Below, piece after piece: positions 1 to 5,305 of a stretch of 5,667 bases of DNA (positions are counted from its first letter, which is position 1; the number at the start of each line of letters is the position of its first letter). The DNA is from Chloroflexota bacterium (GTDB lineage: Bacteria > Chloroflexota > Limnocylindria > QHBO01). Location of the stretch: contig JACDBZ010000022.1 in assembly GCA_013694645.1 (NCBI GenBank), positions 1 to 5,667 of the forward strand. Direction: 5' to 3'. The notes beneath the pieces were generated by a model, which saw only the letters and a program-made list of their open reading frames with translations, had not been told where the DNA came from and did not search any database. The position numbers and the translations under genes were made by a program.

Positions 1-407
1 CCGATCACACGACGAGCGACCTGCTCTACCTGTCGGCGCTCTACGACCGCGCGCACGCCTCCTTCTACGGCATCACCAACGTGCGGCACGGCACGAAGCA
101 GACGAGCAGCTACCAGGAATGCCGCAACCTGCTCCTCAGCCCGCAGGCCGGTGCCGAACCGATCCCGGTGCTCGAGATCGAGGCCAACGACATCCTGCGC
201 TGTGGACATGGGGCGACCGCCGGCGCAATCGACCCAACGACGCTCTTCTACGCGCAGTCGCGTGGCCTCGATGGATCGGCAGCCGAGCGGATGATCGTGC
301 GTGGGTTCTTCGAGCAGGTGGTTGCGAAGATCGAGGACGAAACGATCCGCGAGAGGATCCTCGCCGCGCTCGCGCGGCGCATCGGTACAACCGAGGATCT
401 GTCGTGA
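1..407 (+). CDS. sufD: Fe-S cluster assembly scaffold protein SufD, C-terminal part (5' truncated by window)
   Basis: The reading frame is open from position 3 and stops with TGA at 405-407, giving the last 134 residues of a protein that began upstream. The translated end shows the SufB/SufD beta-helix core: an opening DHTTSDLLYLSAL stretch, then a GTKQTSSYQECRNLLL segment, then the C-terminal block RCGHGATAGAIDPTTLFYAQ followed by SRGLD. CxHGAT with a following LFYxxSRG is the SufD version of the motif (SufB usually has GHEAT). The histidine of this block (codon 207-209) corresponds to the SufD histidine implicated in cluster assembly in E. coli SufBCD. In known systems SufD pairs with SufB and SufC in a cytosolic scaffold that builds [Fe-S] clusters. 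The stop overlaps the GTG start of the next gene. A SufB paralogue is possible but less likely; sufB is expected just upstream. Confidence 0.93.
   Translation, partial: DHTTSDLLYLSALYDRAHASFYGITNVRHGTKQTSSYQECRNLLLSPQAGAEPIPVLEIEANDILRCGHGATAGAIDPTTLFYAQSRGLDGSAAERMIVRGFFEQVVAKIEDETIRERILAALARRIGTTEDLS
393..397 (+). promoter_or_regulatory. Ribosome binding site for the Rieske ferredoxin gene
   Basis: GAGGA lies 6 nt before GTG at 404. It supports that start over an in-frame start at 119, which would sit deep inside sufD and add about 95 arginine-rich, non-Rieske residues. Confidence 0.65.
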
Positions 408-736
408 CCGCCCTCGAACAGACAGCTCGTGGCTTCGTGACGGTTGCACGCGCTGGTGACGTCGAGCCCGGAACGGTCCGCGTCATCGAGGTCGAGGGAC
501 GCTCGCTGTGCATCGGCCTGACCGAGGACGGCGAGTGGGGGGCCATCGACAACATCTGCACCCACGACGGCGGCACGCTCGGCGAGGGCGAGCTGGACGA
601 GACCGGCGTCGAGTGCCCGCGCCACGGTGGCCGCTTCGACCTGTTCAGCGGACGCGTCCTGGCCCTGCCCCCGGTCCGACCGGTGAGCGCATATGAAACC
701 GTTCTCGACGGTGACGAAGTGCGGATCAGGCTGTGA
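404..736 (+). CDS. Rieske [2Fe-2S] ferredoxin, SUF-operon type (non-heme iron oxygenase ferredoxin subunit family)
   Basis: This is a 110-residue small Rieske protein starting at GTG 404, whose bases overlap the sufD stop (GTGA). The [2Fe-2S] ligand motif is complete: C52-T-H54 and C71-P-R-H74, with a 16-residue spacer between boxes, followed by the typical GGRFDLFSGRVLALPP segment. There is no signal peptide or membrane anchor, so it is a cytosolic, soluble ferredoxin of the kind that serves Rieske oxygenases. Similar proteins are encoded between sufD and sufC in many actinobacterial and related SUF operons. There they are often annotated as oxygenase ferredoxins, although no oxygenase is nearby. 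A role as electron donor during cluster assembly, or as a client or test cluster of the pathway, is inference. The family call is firm; the physiological partner is unknown. Confidence 0.93.
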   Translation: MTALEQTARGFVTVARAGDVEPGTVRVIEVEGRSLCIGLTEDGEWGAIDNICTHDGGTLGEGELDETGVECPRHGGRFDLFSGRVLALPPVRPVSAYETVLDGDEVRIRL

Positions 737-740
737 GCCG

Positions 741-1238
741 ATGAAGATCAGCACGCGTACCGAGTACGGCATCCGGGTCCTCGTCACGCTGGCTCGCCCG
801 GGCGAGGACGACTCATGCCTGTCCCTGACCGAGATTGCGAGGCGCGAGAAGCTTCCCCACGCTTACCTGGAGCAGCTCGTCGGAGACCTCCGTCGAGCGG
901 GCCTGGTGACCGCCACGCGCGGGCAGGCGGGTGGCTACCGACTTGCGCGCGCGGCTGCCGAAATCGCCATGATCGACGCCATCCGTGCGCTCGAGGGCCC
1001 GCTGCTCGAGATGCCCTGCGCAGGCGCCGAGGACCGCGAGCACTGCGACCGGCCGCAGCCATGCAGCGTGCACGAGGTCTTTCAGCGCGTCTACGAATCA
1101 CTCTCCGTCACGCTCGGAGCGACGAACCTGGCCGAGGTGGCCGCGACGGCCGGCGGCCCGCCCTATCCCCCGGAGGTCCGCCGTCGCCGTGCCGCGCGGT
1201 ATTCAGCCACACCTGAGCAGGAAGCAAGGAACGCATGA
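741..1238 (+). CDS. Rrf2-family (IscR-like) Fe-S-sensing transcriptional regulator
   Basis: This 165-residue protein begins at ATG 741, 4 nt after the Rieske stop. The start gives the canonical Rrf2 N-terminus MKISTRTEYGIRVLVTLA; an in-frame ATG at 693 would only add 16 unrelated residues inside the Rieske gene. Residues 1-70 form the winged-helix DNA-binding domain with LPHAYLEQLVGDLRRAGLV and the wing motif RGQAGGYRLAR. The dimerisation/sensor region contains C93, C102, C108 and H111. The C-x5-C-x2-H part matches the IscR ligand set (C92, C98, C104, H107 in E. coli), but the first spacing is x8 instead of x5. It therefore probably binds a [2Fe-2S] cluster and adjusts suf expression to cluster supply; this is inferred from the family. 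The C-terminal 30 residues are Arg/Ala/Pro-rich and probably disordered. The stop overlaps sufC (ATGA). Its internal operon position implies autoregulation together with the suf genes. Confidence 0.9.
   Translation: MKISTRTEYGIRVLVTLARPGEDDSCLSLTEIARREKLPHAYLEQLVGDLRRAGLVTATRGQAGGYRLARAAAEIAMIDAIRALEGPLLEMPCAGAEDREHCDRPQPCSVHEVFQRVYESLSVTLGATNLAEVAATAGGPPYPPEVRRRRAARYSATPEQEARNA
1219..1230 (+). promoter_or_regulatory. Ribosome binding site region for sufC
   Basis: Two purine-rich candidates precede ATG 1235: AGGAAG at 1219-1224 (10 nt spacing) and AAGGA at 1226-1230 (4 nt spacing). Both lie inside the end of the regulator gene. With the ATGA stop/start overlap, they suggest translational coupling of sufC to the regulator. 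Confidence 0.5.
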
Positions 1239-2077
1239 CCGAAAAACTCGCGATCTCCGGGCTCGAAGTGAGCATCGGCGAGAAGAAGATCCTCAAGGGC
1301 CTTGACCTGACCGTGAAGCAGGGCGAGGTCCATGCGCTCATGGGCCCGAACGGCTCGGGTAAGACGAGTTTGGCCTACACCCTGATGGGTCACCCGGAAT
1401 ACCGGGTCGATTCCGGCAGCGTCACCTGGCGCGGCCAGGATCTGTTGGCGCTGTCACCTGACAAGCGCGCGCGGCTCGGCATCTTCCTCGCCTTCCAGTA
1501 CCCGAGCGCCATTCCCGGCGTGACGGTCGCCAGCTTCCTGCGCAACATCTACAACGCAATCCACCATCCCAAGCCTGCCGACGCCGATGGCGAGCGCTCG
1601 ATCAGGTACACCGGCATCCCGCTTGCGAAGTTCCGGAAGCTGATGGAGGAGAAGATGACACTCCTCCACATGGATCCTGCCTTTTCCGTCCGCTACGTGA
1701 ATGAAGGGTTCTCCGGAGGCGAGAAGAAGCGCCTGGAGATGCTCCAGATGGCGATCCTCGGCCCGTCCATGGCGATCCTGGATGAGACGGATTCCGGCCT
1801 GGACATCGACGCGCTCAAGAATGTCGCGGATGGGATCAACGCGACCCTGTCTCCCGAGATGGGCGTCCTGATGATCACTCACTACCAGCGCATGCTGAAC
1901 TACGTGCAGCCGCAGTTCGTGCACGTCCTGCTCGACGGACGGGTGGTCATGTCGGGCGGTGAGGAGCTGAGCCATCAGCTTGAGGCGAACGGGTACGACT
2001 GGGTGCGCGACCAGGTCGGTCTTCCTGCCGGCGTCGGCGACGAGGCGGCGGCCCCCGAGCCGGTCGTCCAGCACTAG
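1235..2077 (+). CDS. sufC: Fe-S cluster assembly ATPase SufC
   Basis: This 280-residue soluble ABC-type ATPase drives conformational change in the SufBCD scaffold. All ABC motifs are present: Walker A GPNGSGKT at residues 37-44, Q-loop Q88 in AFQYP, signature FSGGEKKR at 159-166, Walker B MAILDETDSGLD at 179-190 with E184, and the H-loop histidine H216 in ITHYQRML. The DSGLDIDALK and FSGGEKKR wording is specific to SufC rather than transporter ATPases, and there is no membrane partner nearby. It is about 30 residues longer than E. coli SufC, because of extra residues around 108-130 and a short Ala/Pro-rich acidic tail after residue 265. It starts in an ATGA overlap with the regulator and is followed 16 nt later by sufS. 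The order sufD, Rieske, rrf2, sufC means the regulator gene separates the scaffold subunits. Confidence 0.98.
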   Translation: MTEKLAISGLEVSIGEKKILKGLDLTVKQGEVHALMGPNGSGKTSLAYTLMGHPEYRVDSGSVTWRGQDLLALSPDKRARLGIFLAFQYPSAIPGVTVASFLRNIYNAIHHPKPADADGERSIRYTGIPLAKFRKLMEEKMTLLHMDPAFSVRYVNEGFSGGEKKRLEMLQMAILGPSMAILDETDSGLDIDALKNVADGINATLSPEMGVLMITHYQRMLNYVQPQFVHVLLDGRVVMSGGEELSHQLEANGYDWVRDQVGLPAGVGDEAAAPEPVVQH

Positions 2078-2093
2078 GCATCGGATCGAACCG

Positions 2094-3353
2094 GTGGTGA
2101 TCGAGCAGCAGCGGGCGGATGTCTTCGACGGTGCCGCGCTGCGTGCCGACTTTCCGGTCTTCGATCGTCCCCACCGGTCCGGGAAGCCGCTGGCCTTCCT
2201 CGACTCGGCGGCATCGGCGCCGAAGCCGCGCGCGGTGATCGATGCGCTCTCCGACGCGTATGGGCATCACTACGCGAATGTCCATCGCGGTATCTACGAG
2301 CTCAGCGAGGACGCGACGGCGCGCTTCGAGGGCGCCCGCGCGGCGGTCGCGCGCTTCATCGGCGCTCCCAGCGAGCGGGAGGTCGTCTTCGTCCGCAACG
2401 CCACCGAGGCGATCAACCTGGTCGCGTACAGCTGGGGCCGAACGAACATCCGCGCCGGCGACCTGATCCTGTCCACCGAGATGGAGCACCACGCCAACCT
2501 GGTGCCGTGGCAGCAGCTTGCCACGGAGACGGGGGCTACCCTCGAGTACGTGGCCATCACCGATGATGGCAGGCTCGATCTCGACGACCTGCGTCGGCGG
2601 CTGGCGAGGGAGCCGAAGCTGCTCGCGATCAACCATGTCAGCAACGCACTGGGCACCATCAACCCGGTCGCTGAGATCACGCAGCTGGCGCACGATGCCG
2701 GTGCGCTCGTGCTCCTCGATGCGGCACAGAGCGTGCCCCACATGCCGGTCTCGGCCACCGAGCTCGGCATCGACTTCCTGGCGCTGTCGGGCCACAAGAT
2801 GCTCGGACCGTCGGGCATCGGCGCACTGTGGGGACGCCGCGCGCTTCTCGAGGCCATGCCGCCCTTCATGACCGGCGGCAGCATGATCAGCAAGGTGACC
2901 CTGGCCGGCACCACCTGGGCCGAGGTGCCGCTCAAGTTCGAGGCGGGCACGCCGGCGATTGCCGAGGCCGCTGGTTTGGCCGCCGCCATCGGCTACCTCG
3001 AGGGCATCGGCATGGCGAAGGTCCGCGCGCACGAGCGCTTCCTGTTCGAGCGTGCCTGGGCGGCCCTGAGCGACATCGGTGGGGTTCGCCTGCTCGGCCC
3101 CGCTTCGCCGGACGAGCACGCCGCCGTCATCAGCCTTGTGATCGATGGCATCCACCCGCACGACGTGGCGACAATCTTCGACGGTCATGGCGTGGCGGTT
3201 CGCGCCGGGCATCACTGCGCGCAGCCGGTCATGGCTCGCTACGACCTGCCGGCCACGACACGCGCCAGCTTCTACGTGTACAACGACCTGGACGACATCG
3301 AGCGCCTGACCGATGCCATCCATGCCACACAGCGACTGTTCGGAACCGCCTGA
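2094..3353 (+). CDS. sufS: Cysteine desulfurase SufS (group II, PLP-dependent)
   Basis: SufS removes sulfur from L-cysteine to give alanine and an enzyme-bound persulfide, which it passes to SufU. The protein is 419 residues if GTG 2094 is used. GTG 2097 is one codon later and equally plausible; GGA at 2083-2085 is a weak ribosome site 8 nt before 2094. The frame stays open back to 1980, but that stretch lies inside sufC and looks like shadow sequence. Class V aminotransferase features (numbered from 2094): EMEHHANLVPW with H132 stacking on PLP, LLDAAQS with D209, SGHKMLGPSG with the Schiff-base lysine K235 (codon 2796-2798), and the active-site loop RAGHHCAQPVM with R370 and persulfide cysteine C375 (codon 3216-3218). 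The short HHCAQP loop identifies group II (SufS) rather than IscS/NifS. It is followed 7 nt later by sufU, its expected partner. Confidence 0.97.
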   Translation: MVIEQQRADVFDGAALRADFPVFDRPHRSGKPLAFLDSAASAPKPRAVIDALSDAYGHHYANVHRGIYELSEDATARFEGARAAVARFIGAPSEREVVFVRNATEAINLVAYSWGRTNIRAGDLILSTEMEHHANLVPWQQLATETGATLEYVAITDDGRLDLDDLRRRLAREPKLLAINHVSNALGTINPVAEITQLAHDAGALVLLDAAQSVPHMPVSATELGIDFLALSGHKMLGPSGIGALWGRRALLEAMPPFMTGGSMISKVTLAGTTWAEVPLKFEAGTPAIAEAAGLAAAIGYLEGIGMAKVRAHERFLFERAWAALSDIGGVRLLGPASPDEHAAVISLVIDGIHPHDVATIFDGHGVAVRAGHHCAQPVMARYDLPATTRASFYVYNDLDDIERLTDAIHATQRLFGTA

Positions 3354-3360
3354 GAGAACG

Positions 3361-3783
3361 ATGGATAACCTGTACCGCGATTTCATCCTCGAGCACTACC
3401 GCGACCCGCACAACAAGGGCGTGCTCGATCCCCATGACCTGCATTTTGCCGATTCGAATCCGACGTGCGGAGACGAGATGTCGATGACCCTGCTCCTCGA
3501 CGGGGAGAAGCAGCGCGTGGCCGATGTCGCCTTCGACGGCCGCGGCTGCGCCATCAGCCAGGCATCGGCCTCCATCCTTACCGACGAGCTGCGCGGCATG
3601 ACCCTGGACGAGCTCCGGGCGTTGGATCCGAAGGAGGTCATCGAGAATCTCGGTGTGCCGATCGGGCCTGCTCGCCTGAAGTGCGCGCTGCTCAGCTACA
3701 AGGTGCTCCAGGGCGCCGTCATCGGCGCCGAGGCTCGTTGGCCGGACGAGGCGGACGTGCTTGCTGGAGGATCAGCACCATGA
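3361..3783 (+). CDS. sufU: SufU-type sulfur acceptor for SufS (short form)
   Basis: This 140-residue IscU-fold protein starts at ATG 3361; an in-frame ATG at 3313 lies inside sufS and is rejected. The start gives the usual SufU N-terminus, MDNLYRDFILEHYRDPHNKG. The metal/persulfide ligands are C36-G-D38, C63 in GRGCAISQASAS, and C108 in ARLKCALLSYK, matching Cys41/Asp43/Cys66/Cys128 of B. subtilis SufU. SufU is a zinc protein whose first cysteine accepts sulfur from SufS by ligand exchange. The GCAIS box and Lys (not His) before the last cysteine are SufU-like. However, the C63-C108 distance is 45, close to IscU (43) rather than B. subtilis SufU (62), so the usual insertion is absent. The Gly/Ala-rich C-terminal end runs into the next gene with a 4-nt ATGA overlap. 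No SufT (DUF59) gene follows. Confidence 0.95.
   Translation: MDNLYRDFILEHYRDPHNKGVLDPHDLHFADSNPTCGDEMSMTLLLDGEKQRVADVAFDGRGCAISQASASILTDELRGMTLDELRALDPKEVIENLGVPIGPARLKCALLSYKVLQGAVIGAEARWPDEADVLAGGSAP
3766..3770 (+). promoter_or_regulatory. Strong ribosome binding site for the rhodanese-E1 gene
   Basis: A full GGAGG lies 9 nt upstream of ATG 3780, within the last codons of sufU. It fixes the start at 3780 and excludes upstream in-frame starts such as 3465. Confidence 0.8.
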
Positions 3784-4916
3784 CCAACGATCAGAACCGA
3801 CCGTTCCGCGAGGTGACCGCCGCCGAGGCTGTCGCCCTCGCACGCGACGGGTATCGCGTCATCGATGTTCGCGAGCAGAGCGAGTGGGATTCGGGGCACG
3901 TGGCCGGTGCGACGCTCCTGCCACTCGGCGAGGTGTCGCAGCGGGTTGCCGAGGTCGCACCCGACAGGGATACGCCGCTCCTTCTCCACTGCGCCGTCGG
4001 CGGACGTTCCGGCCGCGCGGCCGGCTGGTTGGCGGAGCTGGGCTACACGAACGTGACAAGCATGAAGGCGCCGATCGGCCATTGGAAGGAGCAGGGTGGC
4101 GAATGGGAGGAGCCACGCCAGCTCCTGACGCCAGCCCAGCAACGCCGCTACGCGCGCCAGACCCTGATCCCGGAGATCGGCCAGGAGGGGCAGCGCAAGC
4201 TGCTCGACGCCAGGGTGCTGCTCATCGGTGCCGGCGCGCTCGGCTCGCCGTCGGCGCTGTACCTGTCGGCCTCGGGGGTGGGCACCATCGGCCTCGTCGA
4301 CGACGACGTGGTGGAGGAGTCGAACCTCCAGCGCCAGGTGCTGCACGGTGTCGATCGGCTCGGGATGCGCAAGGTCGACTCCGGCGAGCTCACCATCCGC
4401 GGGCTGAATCCCGAGACGATCGTGGTCAAGCATGCCGAGCGGCTCAACGCCGACAACGTCGAGCGGCTCATCAGTGACTACGACGTCATCGTCGACGGGA
4501 CCGACAACTTCGACACGCGTTACATCCTCAACGATGCGGCCGTGAAGCTGCACAAACCGGTGGTCCATGGCTCGATCTATCGCTGGGACGGGCAGATCAC
4601 GACCTTCGTGCCGTTCGACGGACCCTGCTACCGCTGCATGTACCCGACCCAGCCGCCGGACGAACTGGCGCCGGCCTGCAGCGTCGCCGGCGTGCTCGGC
4701 GTGCTGCCCGGCGTCATCGGCATGCTCCAATCGAATGAGGTCCTCAAGCTCATCCTTGGCGCGGGCGAGACGCTTGCGGGCCGCCTGCTGATGTTCGATG
4801 CCATGGGCACCTCGTTTGATGAGGTCCGCATCTGGCGCGACCCGGCCTGCCCAGCCTGCGGCGAGGGTGTGGAGGAGGGTGTCGCCAGCGGCGCACCGGT
4901 CGCTGCCGGCGCATGA
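3780..4916 (+). CDS. moeB: N-terminal rhodanese fused to MoeB/ThiF-like E1 sulfur-carrier activating enzyme
   Basis: This 378-residue two-domain protein starts at ATG 3780, overlapping the sufU stop. Residues about 9-112 are a rhodanese domain: VIDVREQSEWDSGHVAGA, then the active-site loop CAVGGR at 71-76 with persulfide cysteine C71, then a GHWKEQGGEW end. Residues about 117-355 are a MoeB/ThiF adenylyltransferase: RYARQTLIPEIG, nucleotide loop GAGALGS at 150-156, D174, SNLQRQ with R185, K198, and DGTDNFDTRY with D242. Also present are zinc pairs C283-YR-C286 and C357-PA-C360, and the crossover-loop cysteine C300 in ACSVAGVLGVLPG. It should adenylate the carrier's C-terminal glycine and replace AMP with sulfur from the rhodanese persulfide. 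Known MOCS3/Uba4 and mycobacterial MoeZ have the opposite domain order. The downstream carrier and cysM suggest CysO activation; molybdopterin or tRNA thiolation roles are also possible. Confidence 0.94.
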   Translation: MTNDQNRPFREVTAAEAVALARDGYRVIDVREQSEWDSGHVAGATLLPLGEVSQRVAEVAPDRDTPLLLHCAVGGRSGRAAGWLAELGYTNVTSMKAPIGHWKEQGGEWEEPRQLLTPAQQRRYARQTLIPEIGQEGQRKLLDARVLLIGAGALGSPSALYLSASGVGTIGLVDDDVVEESNLQRQVLHGVDRLGMRKVDSGELTIRGLNPETIVVKHAERLNADNVERLISDYDVIVDGTDNFDTRYILNDAAVKLHKPVVHGSIYRWDGQITTFVPFDGPCYRCMYPTQPPDELAPACSVAGVLGVLPGVIGMLQSNEVLKLILGAGETLAGRLLMFDAMGTSFDEVRIWRDPACPACGEGVEEGVASGAPVAAGA

Positions 4917-5029
4917 GCGGACGCATCAGCCTTTGTTTGTGCAGCCGCGCAATCCTGCACCCGTGCAACCGTGCTGCGCACCGGTCATCTGACACGGGCG
5001 CGACCCGCCCTGGAGAAGAGCTTCCGTGA
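4913..5029 (+). CDS. Possible 38-residue cysteine-containing leader peptide (uncertain)
   Basis: An uninterrupted frame of 38 codons fills the space between the E1 and carrier genes. Its ATG overlaps the E1 stop (ATGA at 4913-4916) and its TGA (5027-5029) overlaps the carrier's GTG (GTGA at 5026-5029). The same style of coupling is used elsewhere in this operon. The peptide begins MSGRISLCLCSRAIL and has Cys at positions 8, 10 and 18, plus His at 16 and 23. That is a cysteine share well above that of ordinary proteins. It resembles no protein I recognise. Cysteine-rich leader peptides are known to control sulfur-assimilation genes in mycobacteria, so a cysteine-sensing role before cysO-cysM is attractive. 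Against this, G/C at third positions is only about 68% (26 of 38 codons), low for this GC-rich region, no clear ribosome site precedes the ATG, and short open frames arise by chance in GC-rich DNA. Confidence 0.3.
   Translation: MSGRISLCLCSRAILHPCNRAAHRSSDTGATRPGEELP
4938..4980 (+). promoter_or_regulatory. Inverted repeats upstream of the carrier gene (possible RNA structure or operator)
   Basis: TGTGCAGC (4938-4945) can pair with GCTGCGCA (4973-4980) over 8 bp with one G-U pair. Inside the loop is a compact inverted repeat, TGCAC-CC-GTGCA (4956-4967), and a direct repeat CCGTGC at 4961-4966 and 4969-4974. The 5' arm overlaps the second cysteine codon of the possible leader peptide. No T-run follows, so it is not an intrinsic terminator. 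It could be an attenuator element, a DNA-binding site, or chance in GC-rich sequence. Confidence 0.3.
4981..5010 (+). promoter_or_regulatory. Two overlapping, mutually exclusive hairpins just before the carrier ribosome site
   Basis: Hairpin A: CCG-GTCA (4981-4987) can pair with TGAC-(A)-CGG (4990-4997, A4994 bulged); the outermost pairs at the tight loop would open. Hairpin B: GGGCG (4996-5000) pairs with CGCCC (5006-5010) around a 5-nt loop, ending 1 nt before the GGAG of the carrier's ribosome site. Both need bases 4996-4997, so only one can form fully. This could tune initiation at the carrier start; it is seen by eye only and unproven. Confidence 0.25.
5012..5020 (+). promoter_or_regulatory. 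Ribosome binding site for the sulfur carrier gene
   Basis: GGAGAAGAG at 5012-5020 includes GGAGA with 9 nt spacing to GTG 5026. It supports this GTG as the start, and it lies inside the possible leader frame, allowing coupled translation. Confidence 0.7.
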
Positions 5030-5301
5030 GCACCATCCGCATTCCCCCGGTCCTCCGCGAGAACACTGGTGGCAGCCGGACCGTCGGCGTGGTCGGCACC
5101 ACCGTGGCAGAGGCCCTCGATGACCTGTTCGCCAAGCACCCCGCGCTCCGTGACCGGGTCACCGAAGAGGGTGAGCTCAGCCGGTTCATCAACGTCTACG
5201 TGAATGACCGCGACGTTCGATACCGCGACGGTCTCGAGACGGCGATCGGCGCCGATGACACGATCATCCTGCTGCCCGCCATGGCCGGAGGATTTCGCTA
5301 G
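5026..5301 (+). CDS. cysO: CysO/MoaD-like ubiquitin-fold sulfur carrier with C-terminal Gly-Gly-Phe-Arg
   Basis: This 91-residue beta-grasp sulfur carrier starts at GTG 5026. It aligns by eye with M. tuberculosis CysO: STIRIPPVLRENTGG at the start, RFINVYVNDRDVRY at residues 53-66, and LLPAMAGG at 82-89, closely matching CysO's RFVNIYVNDEDVRF and ILPAVAGG. In that pathway the C-terminal glycine is adenylated and thiocarboxylated by a MoeB/MoeZ-type enzyme, and CysM uses the thiocarboxylate to make cysteine on the carrier, later released by the Mec protease. The flanking rhodanese-E1 and cysM genes fit that scheme exactly. The odd point is the end: Gly88-Gly89 is followed by Phe90-Arg91 before TAG, whereas an active carrier needs a free Gly-Gly. 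This suggests trimming by a protease not encoded in this window. A MoaD or ThiS role is less likely given the sequence and neighbours. Confidence 0.93.
   Translation: MSTIRIPPVLRENTGGSRTVGVVGTTVAEALDDLFAKHPALRDRVTEEGELSRFINVYVNDRDVRYRDGLETAIGADDTIILLPAMAGGFR
5287..5292 (+). promoter_or_regulatory. GGAGGA ribosome-site-like sequence encoding the carrier's Gly-Gly, ahead of cysM
   Basis: The two glycine codons GGA GGA of the carrier read as a near-perfect Shine-Dalgarno sequence 13 nt before the cysM ATG at 5306. The spacing is longer than usual, but no better purine-rich site is nearer. Confidence 0.45.
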
Positions 5302-5305
5302 GCCG

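Noticed and set aside
119..403. Upstream extension of the Rieske frame into sufD
   Set aside because: The added residues are Arg/Pro/Ala-rich shadow sequence of sufD. GTG 404 has a GAGGA site 6 nt before it and gives a normal-sized Rieske protein.
693..740. Earlier ATG for the Rrf2 regulator
   Set aside because: ATG 741 yields the canonical MKIST start of the family; the 16 extra residues lie inside the Rieske gene.
1980..2093. Upstream extension of the sufS frame into sufC
   Set aside because: The extra residues are Ser/Arg/Thr-rich and overlap the end of sufC. GTG 2094 or 2097 gives a SufS of normal length.
1947..3386. Long minus-strand open frame (479 codons) opposite sufS
   Set aside because: It lies antisense to a complete, motif-verified SufS and shows no recognisable domain. 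Such frames are usual opposite GC-rich genes with strong third-position bias.
3696..4730. Long minus-strand open frame opposite the rhodanese-E1 gene
   Set aside because: The translated product is His/Arg/Val-rich without motifs, and the plus strand carries a protein with all catalytic residues intact.
4931..4956. Possible sigma-70 promoter in the gap (TTGTTT with a loosely matching -10 near AATCCT)
   Set aside because: The -10 match is poor, and tight gene spacing on both sides fits read-through transcription; not supported enough to list.
4996..5010. GC hairpin as an intrinsic terminator before cysO
   Set aside because: No T-run follows; the next bases are the ribosome site and the start of the carrier gene.
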